Assembly (NCBI GenBank): GCA_009774235.1
Contig: VSNJ01000091.1
Coordinates: 1-16,142 of the forward strand
Length of the DNA stretch: 16,142 bases
Origin: Lachnospiraceae bacterium
Lineage (GTDB): Bacteria; Bacillota; Clostridia; Lachnospirales; Lachnospiraceae
Direction of reading: 5' to 3'
Notes under the pieces: model-generated
What the model was told of the DNA's origin: nothing
Databases searched by the model: none
The model's input: only the letters and a program-made list of their open reading frames with translations
Shown: piece by piece, positions 1 to 6,436 of the stretch
Layout of the letters: each line of letters starts with the position of its first letter
Numbering within the stretch: position 1 is the first letter of the stretch
Program-made: the position numbers and the translations under genes

Positions 1-865
1 CGGCTGTACTGACTAAAACACCTCTTGCACTATTTTTTTTAATCATCTCATAATTCATAAAAAAGTTATTGGAACAATTAAAATCATTTGATGGATCTAA
101 AACTACATTAAATCCAATTTTCTCAAAATATTCAGGATACCTTTGCAGAAAGCGTTCAACATTTTTCATTACAATAATATAAGAACCCTTTCCACCGTCT
201 GCCATAACCCTATTTTTATCCTGTACTTTTTGAGGCCCATCAAAGCTGACAGTAACATAAAAATCATTTTCTACAAGAAAATCCATTACTTCATCCGTCA
301 GCAATGTGGCATTTGTTGTTACAGTAAAATTCAAATCCTTACCATAAAACACTTTTTTTGCATAATCCACACATTTTTTAAGCAGTTCTATTTCAAGAAG
401 CGGCTCACCGCCATAAAAGCCCACACCGACAGACTCTGAAAGGCTACTATGTTCATACAAAAAATCTATTGCCTTTTTAGCTGTTTCAAAATTCATCCTT
501 TTATTACTATGTGTGTGGTTTTCATAACTTTCGGAATAAACACAATACTTGCAACGCAAATTACAGTTTTGCGTGACTTGAAGCGTAATGGTTCGCATAC
601 AATTTTTGAGTATGTCTTCTATAAGTTCCGATTGCGGATATTTTATTTCATAATCAAAATTGGGTTCACTGAAAATCTCATATTTCAAAAGCCTGCTTAC
701 TTCGTTTTTCAGAGCATCCGGGATTTCTATGTAATCTTCTTGCACATTCTGCAAGAGAGCAAATAAGTCTCTGCTTATCCCAACAATCATTTTGGTATTC
801 ACATCATACAAATAATACTTCGCATATAGCTTAAATACAAATATCAACGGTTTTTTGATTTTCAT
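1..865 (-). CDS. Radical SAM/SPASM-type RiPP maturase, partial (C-terminus off window)
   Basis: The reading frame starts at ATG 865 behind GGAGG and stays open to base 1, giving 288 codons with no stop. A peptide-maturase-type N-terminal region of about 95 residues is followed by the radical SAM core. C101, C105 and C108 (CNLRCKYC) would bind the 4Fe-4S cluster that cleaves S-adenosylmethionine. GGEP at 152-155 is the methionine-amine contact motif, and TTNATLL (183-189) and SFDGP (207-211) are typical of SPASM-family peptide maturases. The C-terminal SPASM part with auxiliary clusters is outside the window. The gene lies 85 bp downstream of a cysteine-rich precursor, so it probably installs thioether crosslinks on that peptide. 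From memory it most resembles the CcpM-type 'Cys-rich peptide radical SAM maturase' of clostridia; the exact subfamily is inferred. Confidence 0.9.
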   Translation of the reverse strand, partial: MKIKKPLIFVFKLYAKYYLYDVNTKMIVGISRDLFALLQNVQEDYIEIPDALKNEVSRLLKYEIFSEPNFDYEIKYPQSELIEDILKNCMRTITLQVTQNCNLRCKYCVYSESYENHTHSNKRMNFETAKKAIDFLYEHSSLSESVGVGFYGGEPLLEIELLKKCVDYAKKVFYGKDLNFTVTTNATLLTDEVMDFLVENDFYVTVSFDGPQKVQDKNRVMADGGKGSYIIVMKNVERFLQRYPEYFEKIGFNVVLDPSNDFNCSNNFFMNYEMIKKNSARGVLVSTA

Positions 866-885
866 TTTTACCTCCACTACAAAGA

Positions 886-919
886 GAGTTGAACTGCAAG
901 CATATCAACAATTCAACTC
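886..919 (-). terminator. Read-through hairpin between RiPP precursor and maturase
   Basis: GAGTTGAA (886-893) and TTCAACTC (912-919) form an 8-bp stem with an 18-nt loop in the gap between precursor stop and maturase start. In the transcribed direction only a weak T-rich stretch follows, so partial termination or an RNA-processing/stability role is more likely than full termination. Such hairpins commonly let a precursor be made in excess over its enzyme. The repeat is seen directly; the role is inferred. Confidence 0.45.
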
Positions 920-950
920 CCTAGTGCATCACAATAATACTACGGCAGCA

Positions 951-1133
951 TTACAGGGTATAAGGCAGATTTGGACCTTTTTGCTGTATTGTTGCACTGC
1001 CAGAAAAGTATGTTCCTGTTGGATCATAGCTGGTGCTCTTACATGTACAAGTAACAAAATCACAGGTACATGTAGCACAAAATGCAGTCAGGGTGTTTTC
1101 ATGATTTACTATTTTCTTGCCCAATTTTTTCAT
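951..1133 (-). CDS. Cysteine-rich RiPP precursor peptide (ranthipeptide/Clo7bot-like), 60 aa
   Basis: ATG at 1133 follows a near-perfect ribosome site (GGAGGAGGTGAG), so this start is preferred to the upstream in-frame one at 1223. The basic N-terminal leader MKKLGKKIVNHENTLTAF (1-18) is followed by a cysteine cluster at 19, 22, 24, 29 and 31, then a Ser/Thr/Gly-rich tail to residue 60. The MKKLGKK opening and the CxxCxC...CxC pattern are what I recall for CLI_3235/Clo7bot-type precursors modified by an adjacent radical SAM maturase, with Cys-to-alpha-carbon thioethers. The maturase lies immediately downstream. The mature product and its activity are unknown. No protease or exporter gene is visible in the window. 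Confidence 0.85.
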   Translation of the reverse strand: MKKLGKKIVNHENTLTAFCATCTCDFVTCTCKSTSYDPTGTYFSGSATIQQKGPNLPYTL

Positions 1134-1161
1134 CCTACTCACCTCCTCCTCATCATTATTT

Positions 1162-1215
1162 CTATAAGATAATCTCCTTATCAACACACATTCAGTTGAT
1201 AAGAAAAACTTATAG
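1162..1215 (-). repeat. Nested inverted repeat in the leader of the RiPP precursor
   Basis: CTTATCAAC (1177-1185) pairs with GTTGATAAG (1195-1203) as a perfect 9-bp stem with a 9-nt loop. An outer 7-bp pair, CTATAAG (1162-1168) with CTTATAG (1209-1215), encloses it. It lies 29-82 bp upstream of the precursor start and leaves the ribosome site free. No T-run follows in the transcribed direction, so it is not a standard terminator. An operator, an RNA leader structure or a processing site are all possible. Confidence 0.5.
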
Positions 1216-1286
1216 CTCATCATTCACTTAAATTATTACATGACATTACTTTATATTTATGTGGCTGAATTGCAACTATCTTTAGC

Positions 1287-2126
1287 TTATATCTGCATAT
1301 CAAAATTGTTCCCTGTCATAACTGGATTTTTAACCTTATTCGTCTGTCCTTGCGCTCCTTCTTTTGTTGCGTCAAGAATCATCCGTATATCATCGTCATT
1401 AAGGTTAATTTCTCCATTTTCAGAATTTTCCAATTTCTCTAAAAGCATCTGTTCCACTTCTTCCATCAGCGTATTTTCCTTTACAGTGATAATGCCTGAT
1501 TTTTCCTGCTCTCCGTCTGTTTTCTTATCCTCTGTTTCCGTTTTATTTTCTTCTGACGCTTCCTGTAATTCTTCCCACTTTTTTGCCGCCTTTTCTTTTG
1601 TGTTTTCAATCAAATTTTCAGAATTTTTCTTCCTTTCTTCTCGAAGCTTATCGCTTAACTTTAACATACCATCGTTTCTGGTTTGCATTCTACAATGATA
1701 TTTTCCGTTCTCGTCAATATAACTGTGCTGATACACTATAGTCCAGCCACTGGCTTTCGTTAAGCTTTCTGCCAATTTAGACATAGACTCAACGCCTTTT
1801 ATCATGTCTTCTATATCCTTCTTTGTTTTGGGATCACTCTGCATTTTTTCCAAAAGTTTGGGATTAACGGTCAGGGACTTGCCGCTTTGGGCAGATACAC
1901 AGGCAGTCCCTACACGGAACTCCACACTTGGAACAAACTTTTCCAATTCCTTTGCATATCCTGCCGTACTTCTCGCCTTGTCATTTCCTGCTCTGGAATT
2001 TTTCTGTGTATACACCGTTTCGGACGTTTCCTTTCCTGATGCAGCCTGTTTCTTTTCTGTCTGCTGTTTCTGTGTTGCATAGACATTCTCATATGCGTTA
2101 TAGTTGTTTGTAATTTCCATTGCCAT
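1287..2126 (-). CDS. DUF6033-like protein, 279 aa
   Basis: ATG 2126 sits 6 nt after GGAGGG, which decides the start over the in-frame ATG at 2171. The product is cytosolic-looking, with no signal peptide or membrane segment. The Asn/Thr-rich N-terminus (MAMEITNNYNAY) precedes a conserved-looking block at about 55-170 (YAKELEKFVPSVEFRVG, then GWTIVYQHSYIDENGKY) and a long charged coiled-coil-like stretch (about 165-215) rich in Lys/Glu. This arrangement matches my memory of the DUF6033 family of Lachnospiraceae, whose function is unknown. It is the third gene of a run with the two upstream genes (45-bp gap to the preceding one) and precedes the RiPP precursor by 153 bp. Confidence 0.75.
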   Translation of the reverse strand: MAMEITNNYNAYENVYATQKQQTEKKQAASGKETSETVYTQKNSRAGNDKARSTAGYAKELEKFVPSVEFRVGTACVSAQSGKSLTVNPKLLEKMQSDPKTKKDIEDMIKGVESMSKLAESLTKASGWTIVYQHSYIDENGKYHCRMQTRNDGMLKLSDKLREERKKNSENLIENTKEKAAKKWEELQEASEENKTETEDKKTDGEQEKSGIITVKENTLMEEVEQMLLEKLENSENGEINLNDDDIRMILDATKEGAQGQTNKVKNPVMTGNNFDMQI

Positions 2127-2171
2127 AACTAACCCTCCTGATTTCATTTTTTCTTTATCCAGACATAACAT

Positions 2172-3119
2172 TCAATTTAGGGTTTCAGCCTGAATATCAA
2201 ATATATCCTCACCATATTTAATATCCAGTTTTTTCTCTTGGTTCAGGATATACTCTTTTCCTCCAACTGTTACAGTCTGCCCCGGCTTGAATTTATCAGA
2301 CGCAAAAAACTGTCCGTTAGTCAGTATATTATATCTTTTATCATATTGCTCTTTACTGTGTACAGCCGCCGTATTCTTTCCCTGCGACAAATAATGTGTC
2401 GCTGTGCGACCGCCTACCGTTACGGTGAAAAATCCGCCCTGTATGCCCGCATCCGCAAGCCTCTCCCTAATTTCTTCATTGCCAAACCTTCCAGAGATGC
2501 CAGACGGATTCTTCTTGCTCAGACAATTCCAGAAATCGGCATAGTCCGCTGCTTCCTTGTCATAGGAATTATTTCTGAAAAGACCTGTACACAGTACTCC
2601 ACCGAGTGAAAGCATGGTATGCTCTTTTCCATCTTTCCCCTTAAATTTATAGTACGAATTATTATCAAAAAGCACCGCATTCTCTTTCAAGGACATCCTT
2701 TTAGGACTGCTTTTTCCCAATGCTGCATATAGGCTGTCCAAATCAAAGTATTTTTTATCTCCAACAGCCTTCCCATTTTTTGTCCCCTGCAGCCAATGCC
2801 TGTTCCCACTGTGCCATATTACATATGCTTCATTTTCATCCGCATATCTGTTAATTTCCGACAGTATCTCCTCTGCGGAATACTTTGAGTTTTTTCCTGA
2901 TTTTCCGCCTATCATCGTTCCATTGGCAGTGTACGTTTTTGAAAAAACATTGTTCTCCCTGATAAAAATAACGCCATCGGCTGCATGATCCACGCCGCCA
3001 GCTTTTGAGGGCTGACTGTCAGAAGCAGATTCAGAAAACTGATTCTGGCTGTCTTTTGCCACTAAATTGCTTATAAAAGCGACTTTATTTGTTGATACAT
3101 TTCCAACATTCAATGCCAT
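2172..3119 (-). CDS. Protein of unknown function, 315 aa
   Basis: ATG 3119 follows AGGAGG with 7 nt spacing. No family is recognised. It has no signal peptide or transmembrane segment. The first about 45 residues are low-complexity and Asn/Ser/Gln-rich (MALNVGNVSTNKVAFISNLV...), and the remainder is a globular mixed sequence with aromatic and glycine-rich stretches such as YVIWHSGNRHWLQG (98-111) and GGFFTVTVGGRT. It starts 18 bp after the PPC-like gene and is followed 45 bp later by the DUF6033-like gene, so the three are surely cotranscribed. The N-terminal style resembles those of its neighbours at 1287 and 4157. A structural or secreted role is only a guess. Confidence 0.75.
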   Translation of the reverse strand: MALNVGNVSTNKVAFISNLVAKDSQNQFSESASDSQPSKAGGVDHAADGVIFIRENNVFSKTYTANGTMIGGKSGKNSKYSAEEILSEINRYADENEAYVIWHSGNRHWLQGTKNGKAVGDKKYFDLDSLYAALGKSSPKRMSLKENAVLFDNNSYYKFKGKDGKEHTMLSLGGVLCTGLFRNNSYDKEAADYADFWNCLSKKNPSGISGRFGNEEIRERLADAGIQGGFFTVTVGGRTATHYLSQGKNTAAVHSKEQYDKRYNILTNGQFFASDKFKPGQTVTVGGKEYILNQEKKLDIKYGEDIFDIQAETLN

Positions 3120-3137
3120 ACATACACCTCCTATCTC

Positions 3138-3950
3138 TTAAAAAGTAATAGGATACACATAATAGAATGTTATCCGAGGTGAAATTGTCGTACTCTTTTT
3201 GTACTTAAATGTAACTTCCCATGTTGCACACATTGGCATATTTGAATATACCAACCCTGTTTTAGTCAGGTTGCTTGCCGACATTGAAATTTTGCTGCTA
3301 CTTCGACTGTTGGTTATTGTAACACCATTTGTTGAGGAAGAAGATACGCCGTTAATAGATATAGTATATGCTATGGCATCATCGGGAAATGAAAAGTTTT
3401 CAAATGGCAGTTCTGCATATAAATCTTCGTAATCAAATGTAGCCTTCCCTAATGAAACCGTGTAATCATCTAATGTATATGTAGGACCACCCACTGCAAT
3501 CTTATAACTTACGGACGATGAAGACAATCCAATGACTTCAACATAATAATATCCAGCCGAAGATACTGTAAATTCATATGCTGATGCACCAAACCCTGGT
3601 TTGTTGTATGTTGCATTATCAAACAGCCTGCCATCAGCATTATAAATATAGAACTCAAATGCTGAACCATTGCAAGTTACATACTGTGTCCCTGCACTCA
3701 GATAAACTCTGTACCAGTCAGAATCGTTAATGCTTGTAGTTCCCTCCACAACATACTGCCCTGTATGAGAACCACTTACACATCCTGCCGCCGTTTCTCT
3801 GTTTGCAGATATAGTCTGTGCCGTTTCCTTTGAATCATTTGGTTCTGATTCGTTTATTGTCTGTGCATTTGCAGTAACTCCGCCAAAGCCACACAGGAGC
3901 AGAGCCACAAAACATGTTACTAATAATTTCGTAAATCTTTTCATAGCCAT
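3138..3950 (-). CDS. Secreted PPC-like domain protein, 270 aa
   Basis: ATG 3950 lies 5 nt after GGAGG; ATG 3944, two codons later, would give a more usual 11-nt spacing. Residues 1-29 form a classical Sec signal peptide: MAMKRF, a hydrophobic core around 8-24, then a likely cut after ANA. ESEPNDSKETAQ and DSDWYRVYL (about 34-84), with a glycine-rich tail GYYYVEV (133-139), match the pre-peptidase C-terminal (PPC) beta-sandwich that follows many secreted proteases and also occurs alone. No protease domain is present. Residues 155-270 are a second beta-rich part that I do not recognise. The protein is probably released or wall-associated. It is first in the unit preceded by the 4039-4067 boxes. 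Confidence 0.8.
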   Translation of the reverse strand: MAMKRFTKLLVTCFVALLLCGFGGVTANAQTINESEPNDSKETAQTISANRETAAGCVSGSHTGQYVVEGTTSINDSDWYRVYLSAGTQYVTCNGSAFEFYIYNADGRLFDNATYNKPGFGASAYEFTVSSAGYYYVEVIGLSSSSVSYKIAVGGPTYTLDDYTVSLGKATFDYEDLYAELPFENFSFPDDAIAYTISINGVSSSSTNGVTITNSRSSSKISMSASNLTKTGLVYSNMPMCATWEVTFKYKKSTTISPRITFYYVYPITF

Positions 3951-4011
3951 TGCCACCTCCAAATAAATTTACTCAAAGCCAACATTAGTGCAACACTTTT
4001 TAATCTTTTCG

Positions 4012-4067
4012 TTTATAGTATCTTCTTTCAATAAATTCTACAGTTAATCACTATGTTTTACAGTTCT
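4012..4067 (-). promoter_or_regulatory. Putative LytTR box pair and promoter of the PPC/RiPP unit
   Basis: On the plus strand, TACAGTTAA (4039-4047) and TACAGTTCT (4059-4067) are direct repeats exactly 20 bp apart. ACAGTTAAT at 4040-4048 fits the published LytTR/AgrA-type consensus ([TA][AC][CA]GTTN[AG][TG]) at every position; the second copy deviates at one. Transcribing minus-ward, a TATAAA -10 candidate follows at 4017-4012, 21 nt past the proximal box. The boxes read opposite to the direction of transcription, which is a caveat. The LytTR regulator at 6437 is the obvious candidate binder. Confidence 0.6.
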
Positions 4068-4069
4068 TA

Positions 4070-4110
4070 AAACATTGCTGCTGTCCTTCTAAAGAACAAC
4101 AGCAATGTTT
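4070..4110 (-). terminator. Intrinsic terminator after the 4157 gene
   Basis: AAACATTGCTG (4070-4080) pairs with CAGCAATGTTT (4100-4110), extended by a further 3 bp inside after one mismatch. In the minus direction it ends ...GTTTTAAG, a short T-run, so termination is likely but may be leaky. It directly abuts the distal LytTR-like box at 4059-4067 and separates the two regulated units. Confidence 0.65.
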
Positions 4111-4156
4111 GATATTATAGGGATTTAAGAATTATATAAACATAACTTTCTATCAC

Positions 4157-4915
4157 CTATTTATCTCCCCTAGCGGCATATTTCTCCAAAAGTGATTTAG
4201 AAAAATCAGAAATACCATCGGTTTTATATGTAGCATTTTTCAGATAGGAACCGAGTTTTTTAATATCCGCATACGACATAAAATTTCCCCAAATGTTATT
4301 TTTCTTATCCTGCTGGTTCAAAGCCGTATTTTTCAGTTGGAGTAATATGTTTTTAACATCATCAAGTATCGTATCTGACGAACCTGAATCAATTACAGAC
4401 TTACGTTTCCCATCCTTTTCCAGATTTGCTTGATAAGCCTTCTCTGCTTCTGCCTCTGTAGAATAGGAAATACCTGTCTGGGGTTTTATGACAATATCTC
4501 CCGTTAATATTTTTAACTGTTTTACATAGCCTCTGGAAACACTCTGAGCCGCCTCCTCATATGCTTTATCAAGGATTGCAAGCTGCCTGTCATATTCTTT
4601 ACCGGAATAATTTTCCTTAATTCTCTGTAATTCATTCTGATAATTTTCCGCTAAAACATCGGTAAAACCACCATTTATCATTTTTTCGCTCCCTATATGA
4701 CCAGTACCTTTCAGTAAAGTGCGAGTAGTCTCATAAGTATCCAAAAATGGTTCCATTTCTCCAGCCAGTGCACGCCCTCTTTCAGAAATTTCCATGCTGA
4801 TACCATCATCTACTAAAGAATCTGCTGCCATTTTATCAGTATGGCTATTACGTCTGCCAGAGGAATCCGATATCGTATTAACATATTGATTATTAAAGTT
4901 ATTTTCCACTCTCAT
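4157..4915 (-). CDS. Protein of unknown function, 252 aa
   Basis: The chosen start is ATG 4915 (MRVENNFNNQYVNTISDSS), 10 nt after AAGGAG; an in-frame ATG at 4939 would contain that ribosome site in its coding region. No family is recognised. There is no signal peptide or membrane segment. The Asn/Ser-rich N-terminus is followed by DDGISMEISERGRALAGE (36-53) and a helical charged region at about 75-135 (QNELQRIKENY...). The start lies inside the end of the small AgrD-like ORF, 17 bp before its stop, implying translational coupling. Promoter boxes at 5075-5103 suggest control by the adjacent two-component system. The DGISMEIS...GRA stretch recalls N-terminal segments of other clostridial proteins with unknown roles. 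Confidence 0.75.
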   Translation of the reverse strand: MRVENNFNNQYVNTISDSSGRRNSHTDKMAADSLVDDGISMEISERGRALAGEMEPFLDTYETTRTLLKGTGHIGSEKMINGGFTDVLAENYQNELQRIKENYSGKEYDRQLAILDKAYEEAAQSVSRGYVKQLKILTGDIVIKPQTGISYSTEAEAEKAYQANLEKDGKRKSVIDSGSSDTILDDVKNILLQLKNTALNQQDKKNNIWGNFMSYADIKKLGSYLKNATYKTDGISDFSKSLLEKYAARGDK

Positions 4916-4994
4916 AATTATATATCTCCTTTCTCGCATTCGCTAATGCTACCTTAGAAATCAATCTTAAAACATTCTGTTTCATTTTACCCAT
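4899..4994 (-). CDS. Micro-ORF with AgrD-leader-like helix, 31 aa
   Basis: ATG 4994 has a strong ribosome site (GGGAGG, 7-nt spacing). The 31-residue product begins MGKMKQN and continues VLRLISKVALANA, an amphipathic basic helix much like the N-terminal leader of clostridial AgrD cyclic-lactone autoinducer precursors. It then ends RKEIYNYESGK without the Cys/Ser ring residue or the acidic-Pro C-terminal tail that AgrB recognises. Its 3' end contains the ribosome site of the next gene and overlaps that gene's start by 17 bp. It could be a remnant AgrD, a linear signal peptide, or a leader for translational coupling. Translation is likely; function as a signal is uncertain. No agrB is seen in the window. 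Confidence 0.55.
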   Translation of the reverse strand: MGKMKQNVLRLISKVALANARKEIYNYESGK

Positions 4995-5044
4995 AATGAC
5001 ACCTCCCATTATAAAATTATTACAATTATAATATCGCATAATAA

Positions 5045-5103
5045 ATTATTTAAGTTAAGAGTAAATGCACGAGGTACAGATTTTTTGCACGAGGTACAGA
5101 TTT
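5045..5103 (-). promoter_or_regulatory. Putative LytTR box pair and promoter of the micro-ORF/4157 unit
   Basis: The 19-nt sequence tgcacgaggtacagatttt occurs at 5066-5084 and again, identical, at 5086-5104, a 20-bp period equal to two helical turns. Each copy includes TACAGATTT (5075-5083 and 5095-5103), related to the TACAGTT boxes at 4039-4067. In the minus direction an AT-rich -10-like stretch (TAAATAAT, 5052-5045) follows at about the same distance as in the second promoter. The pair lies between the kinase terminator and the micro-ORF. Confidence 0.6.
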
Positions 5104-5107
5104 TACT

Positions 5108-5132
5108 AAAAAAAGAGCATTTCTGCTCTTTT
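5108..5132 (-). terminator. Intrinsic terminator of the regulator/kinase operon
   Basis: AAAAGAGCA (5111-5119) and TGCTCTTTT (5124-5132) form a perfect 9-bp stem with a 4-nt loop. In the transcribed direction the stem runs into a T-tract complementary to 5108-5114. The hairpin overlaps the kinase stop codon, isolating the two-component operon from the box-controlled promoter just downstream. Confidence 0.85.
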
Positions 5133-6423
5133 AAGAATTTAGGAATATGTCTACAATAAATTTTTTATCTTCCTCTTTCAGCTTTATACTTCCATCATAT
5201 TTTTCTATGCTGCGTTTGACATTCAACAGTCCCATCCCATGATTTTGCCCCTTTTCTGAAACTGGAACCCCATTTTTCCATTTAACAGCCGTGCAATTAT
5301 TCTCAATCCGTATGGAAATCATCTCATGGTATGCATCAATTTTCAAAAAAATTTTTTTATCGTTGTCAATATTATCACAGGCTTCCATTGCATTATCAAG
5401 CAGATTTCCAAATATTGTAGTTATATCCATAGCATCCATAAAATCCATTTTTACATTATCAACTTGAATATCAAAATCTATCTGTCTCTCACCCATAACG
5501 GACAGATAATCTGCCAGCAATATATCCAAAATAGGATTTCCGGTATATTTAACCGTTATGAGTGGCTGGAGCATTCCGCTAATTTGCTTTGTATACTCCA
5601 CTGCAGCTTTTGTATCGCCATTCAAATATAACTGTTCAATGGATTTAATATGTCTATTGATATCATGTAACAGCCCCAGTGTTTTATTATATTTCTGTTC
5701 CTGCCTCACATAATATTTATATTGCAAATCTGCCTGCTTCTCCATTGATTTTACCTCATATTCCAAAAAACTTTTTTCATTCATTACCTTAATAAGATAA
5801 AGCATAAACAAATCAGCCAGCACAATACATCCAAGGTTAAGCACCAAAAAGTAATTATTAGGTCTATTATTCATATTATCTACAATAACAATAATGTCAA
5901 TAAATGTATACCCTAAAATAATACAATTAAAAACATATTGCAATTTAGTAAAAGGAGCTGGTCTTTTCTTCATCAATTTATCAACCGCCATAAAGTACAA
6001 AAATATCATAATAATCTTTGAAAAAGCGGTTTCTAAGCATACCAGCATAGTATCTGCTTTAATTTCAATATCCAATAATTCCAAAAGCCAATCTGTCAAA
6101 CCTACCCCAAGTGATTCACAAATTGAAATAACCCCCATAGAAATCTCGCATTCCAATACCCTTTTTACAGGTTTTACAAAATCCTCATAATATAGTACAT
6201 ATGCAGCAAAACCCACTCCTACAATCCACGTAGTGATATTTAGTATTTCATTATGGAACAAATTAACAACTGCAATTCCAAACGTCATTCCTAATTCTAT
6301 TCCAATATAAATATATTTATTTGCAAATGTCCTATTGTATCTTTCATCCATAAATCCATAAAGAATTGTTACAATAATAAAACAGGATAAACAGGAACAA
6401 AGATATAGTATTATATTCTCCAT
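5131..6423 (-). CDS. AgrC-like GHKL sensor histidine kinase, 430 aa
   Basis: ATG 6423 follows GAGGAG by 9 nt. The N-terminal half (about 1-212) carries roughly six hydrophobic membrane segments, as in AgrC/ComD-type peptide receptors. A helical linker (about 215-250) leads to the phosphoacceptor box LLHDINRH with H253. The GHKL ATP-binding domain has N-box NLLDNAMEACD (340-350) and G-box NHGMGLLNVK (394-403). It is the membrane sensor that would phosphorylate the LytTR regulator whose gene ends 13 bp upstream. In this family the ligand is usually a small secreted peptide, so a peptide signal is likely; its identity is not shown. The order regulator-then-kinase differs from the classical agrBDCA order. 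Confidence 0.92.
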   Translation of the reverse strand: MENIILYLCSCLSCFIIVTILYGFMDERYNRTFANKYIYIGIELGMTFGIAVVNLFHNEILNITTWIVGVGFAAYVLYYEDFVKPVKRVLECEISMGVISICESLGVGLTDWLLELLDIEIKADTMLVCLETAFSKIIMIFLYFMAVDKLMKKRPAPFTKLQYVFNCIILGYTFIDIIVIVDNMNNRPNNYFLVLNLGCIVLADLFMLYLIKVMNEKSFLEYEVKSMEKQADLQYKYYVRQEQKYNKTLGLLHDINRHIKSIEQLYLNGDTKAAVEYTKQISGMLQPLITVKYTGNPILDILLADYLSVMGERQIDFDIQVDNVKMDFMDAMDITTIFGNLLDNAMEACDNIDNDKKIFLKIDAYHEMISIRIENNCTAVKWKNGVPVSEKGQNHGMGLLNVKRSIEKYDGSIKLKEEDKKFIVDIFLNS

Positions 6424-6436
6424 CTAAATTATCTCC

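Noticed and set aside
143..766. Plus-strand ORFs of 98 and 105 codons
   Set aside because: They are antisense to the radical SAM gene, whose minus-strand frame carries clear catalytic motifs; the plus-strand products are low-complexity and lack ribosome sites.
1177..1203. Inverted repeat as an intrinsic terminator
   Set aside because: No T-run follows the stem in the minus direction, where the surrounding genes are transcribed.
1134..1223. Upstream in-frame extension of the RiPP precursor (start at 1223)
   Set aside because: The strong GGAGGAGG ribosome site lies inside this extension just before ATG 1133, and the extension would place non-leader sequence before the recognisable MKKLGKK leader.
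1240..2113. Plus-strand ORFs over the DUF6033-like gene
   Set aside because: They are antisense shadows without ribosome sites; the minus-strand frame has a strong start and recognisable family features.
4899..4994. Calling the micro-ORF a true AgrD autoinducer precursor
   Set aside because: There is no Cys or Ser ring residue with following hydrophobics and no acidic/Pro tail, and agrB is not visible, so only leader similarity is claimed.
5066..5104. Two identical 19-nt repeats considered as a CRISPR remnant
   Set aside because: The copies are separated by only one base, with no spacer, and sit at a promoter position, so a regulator binding pair fits better.
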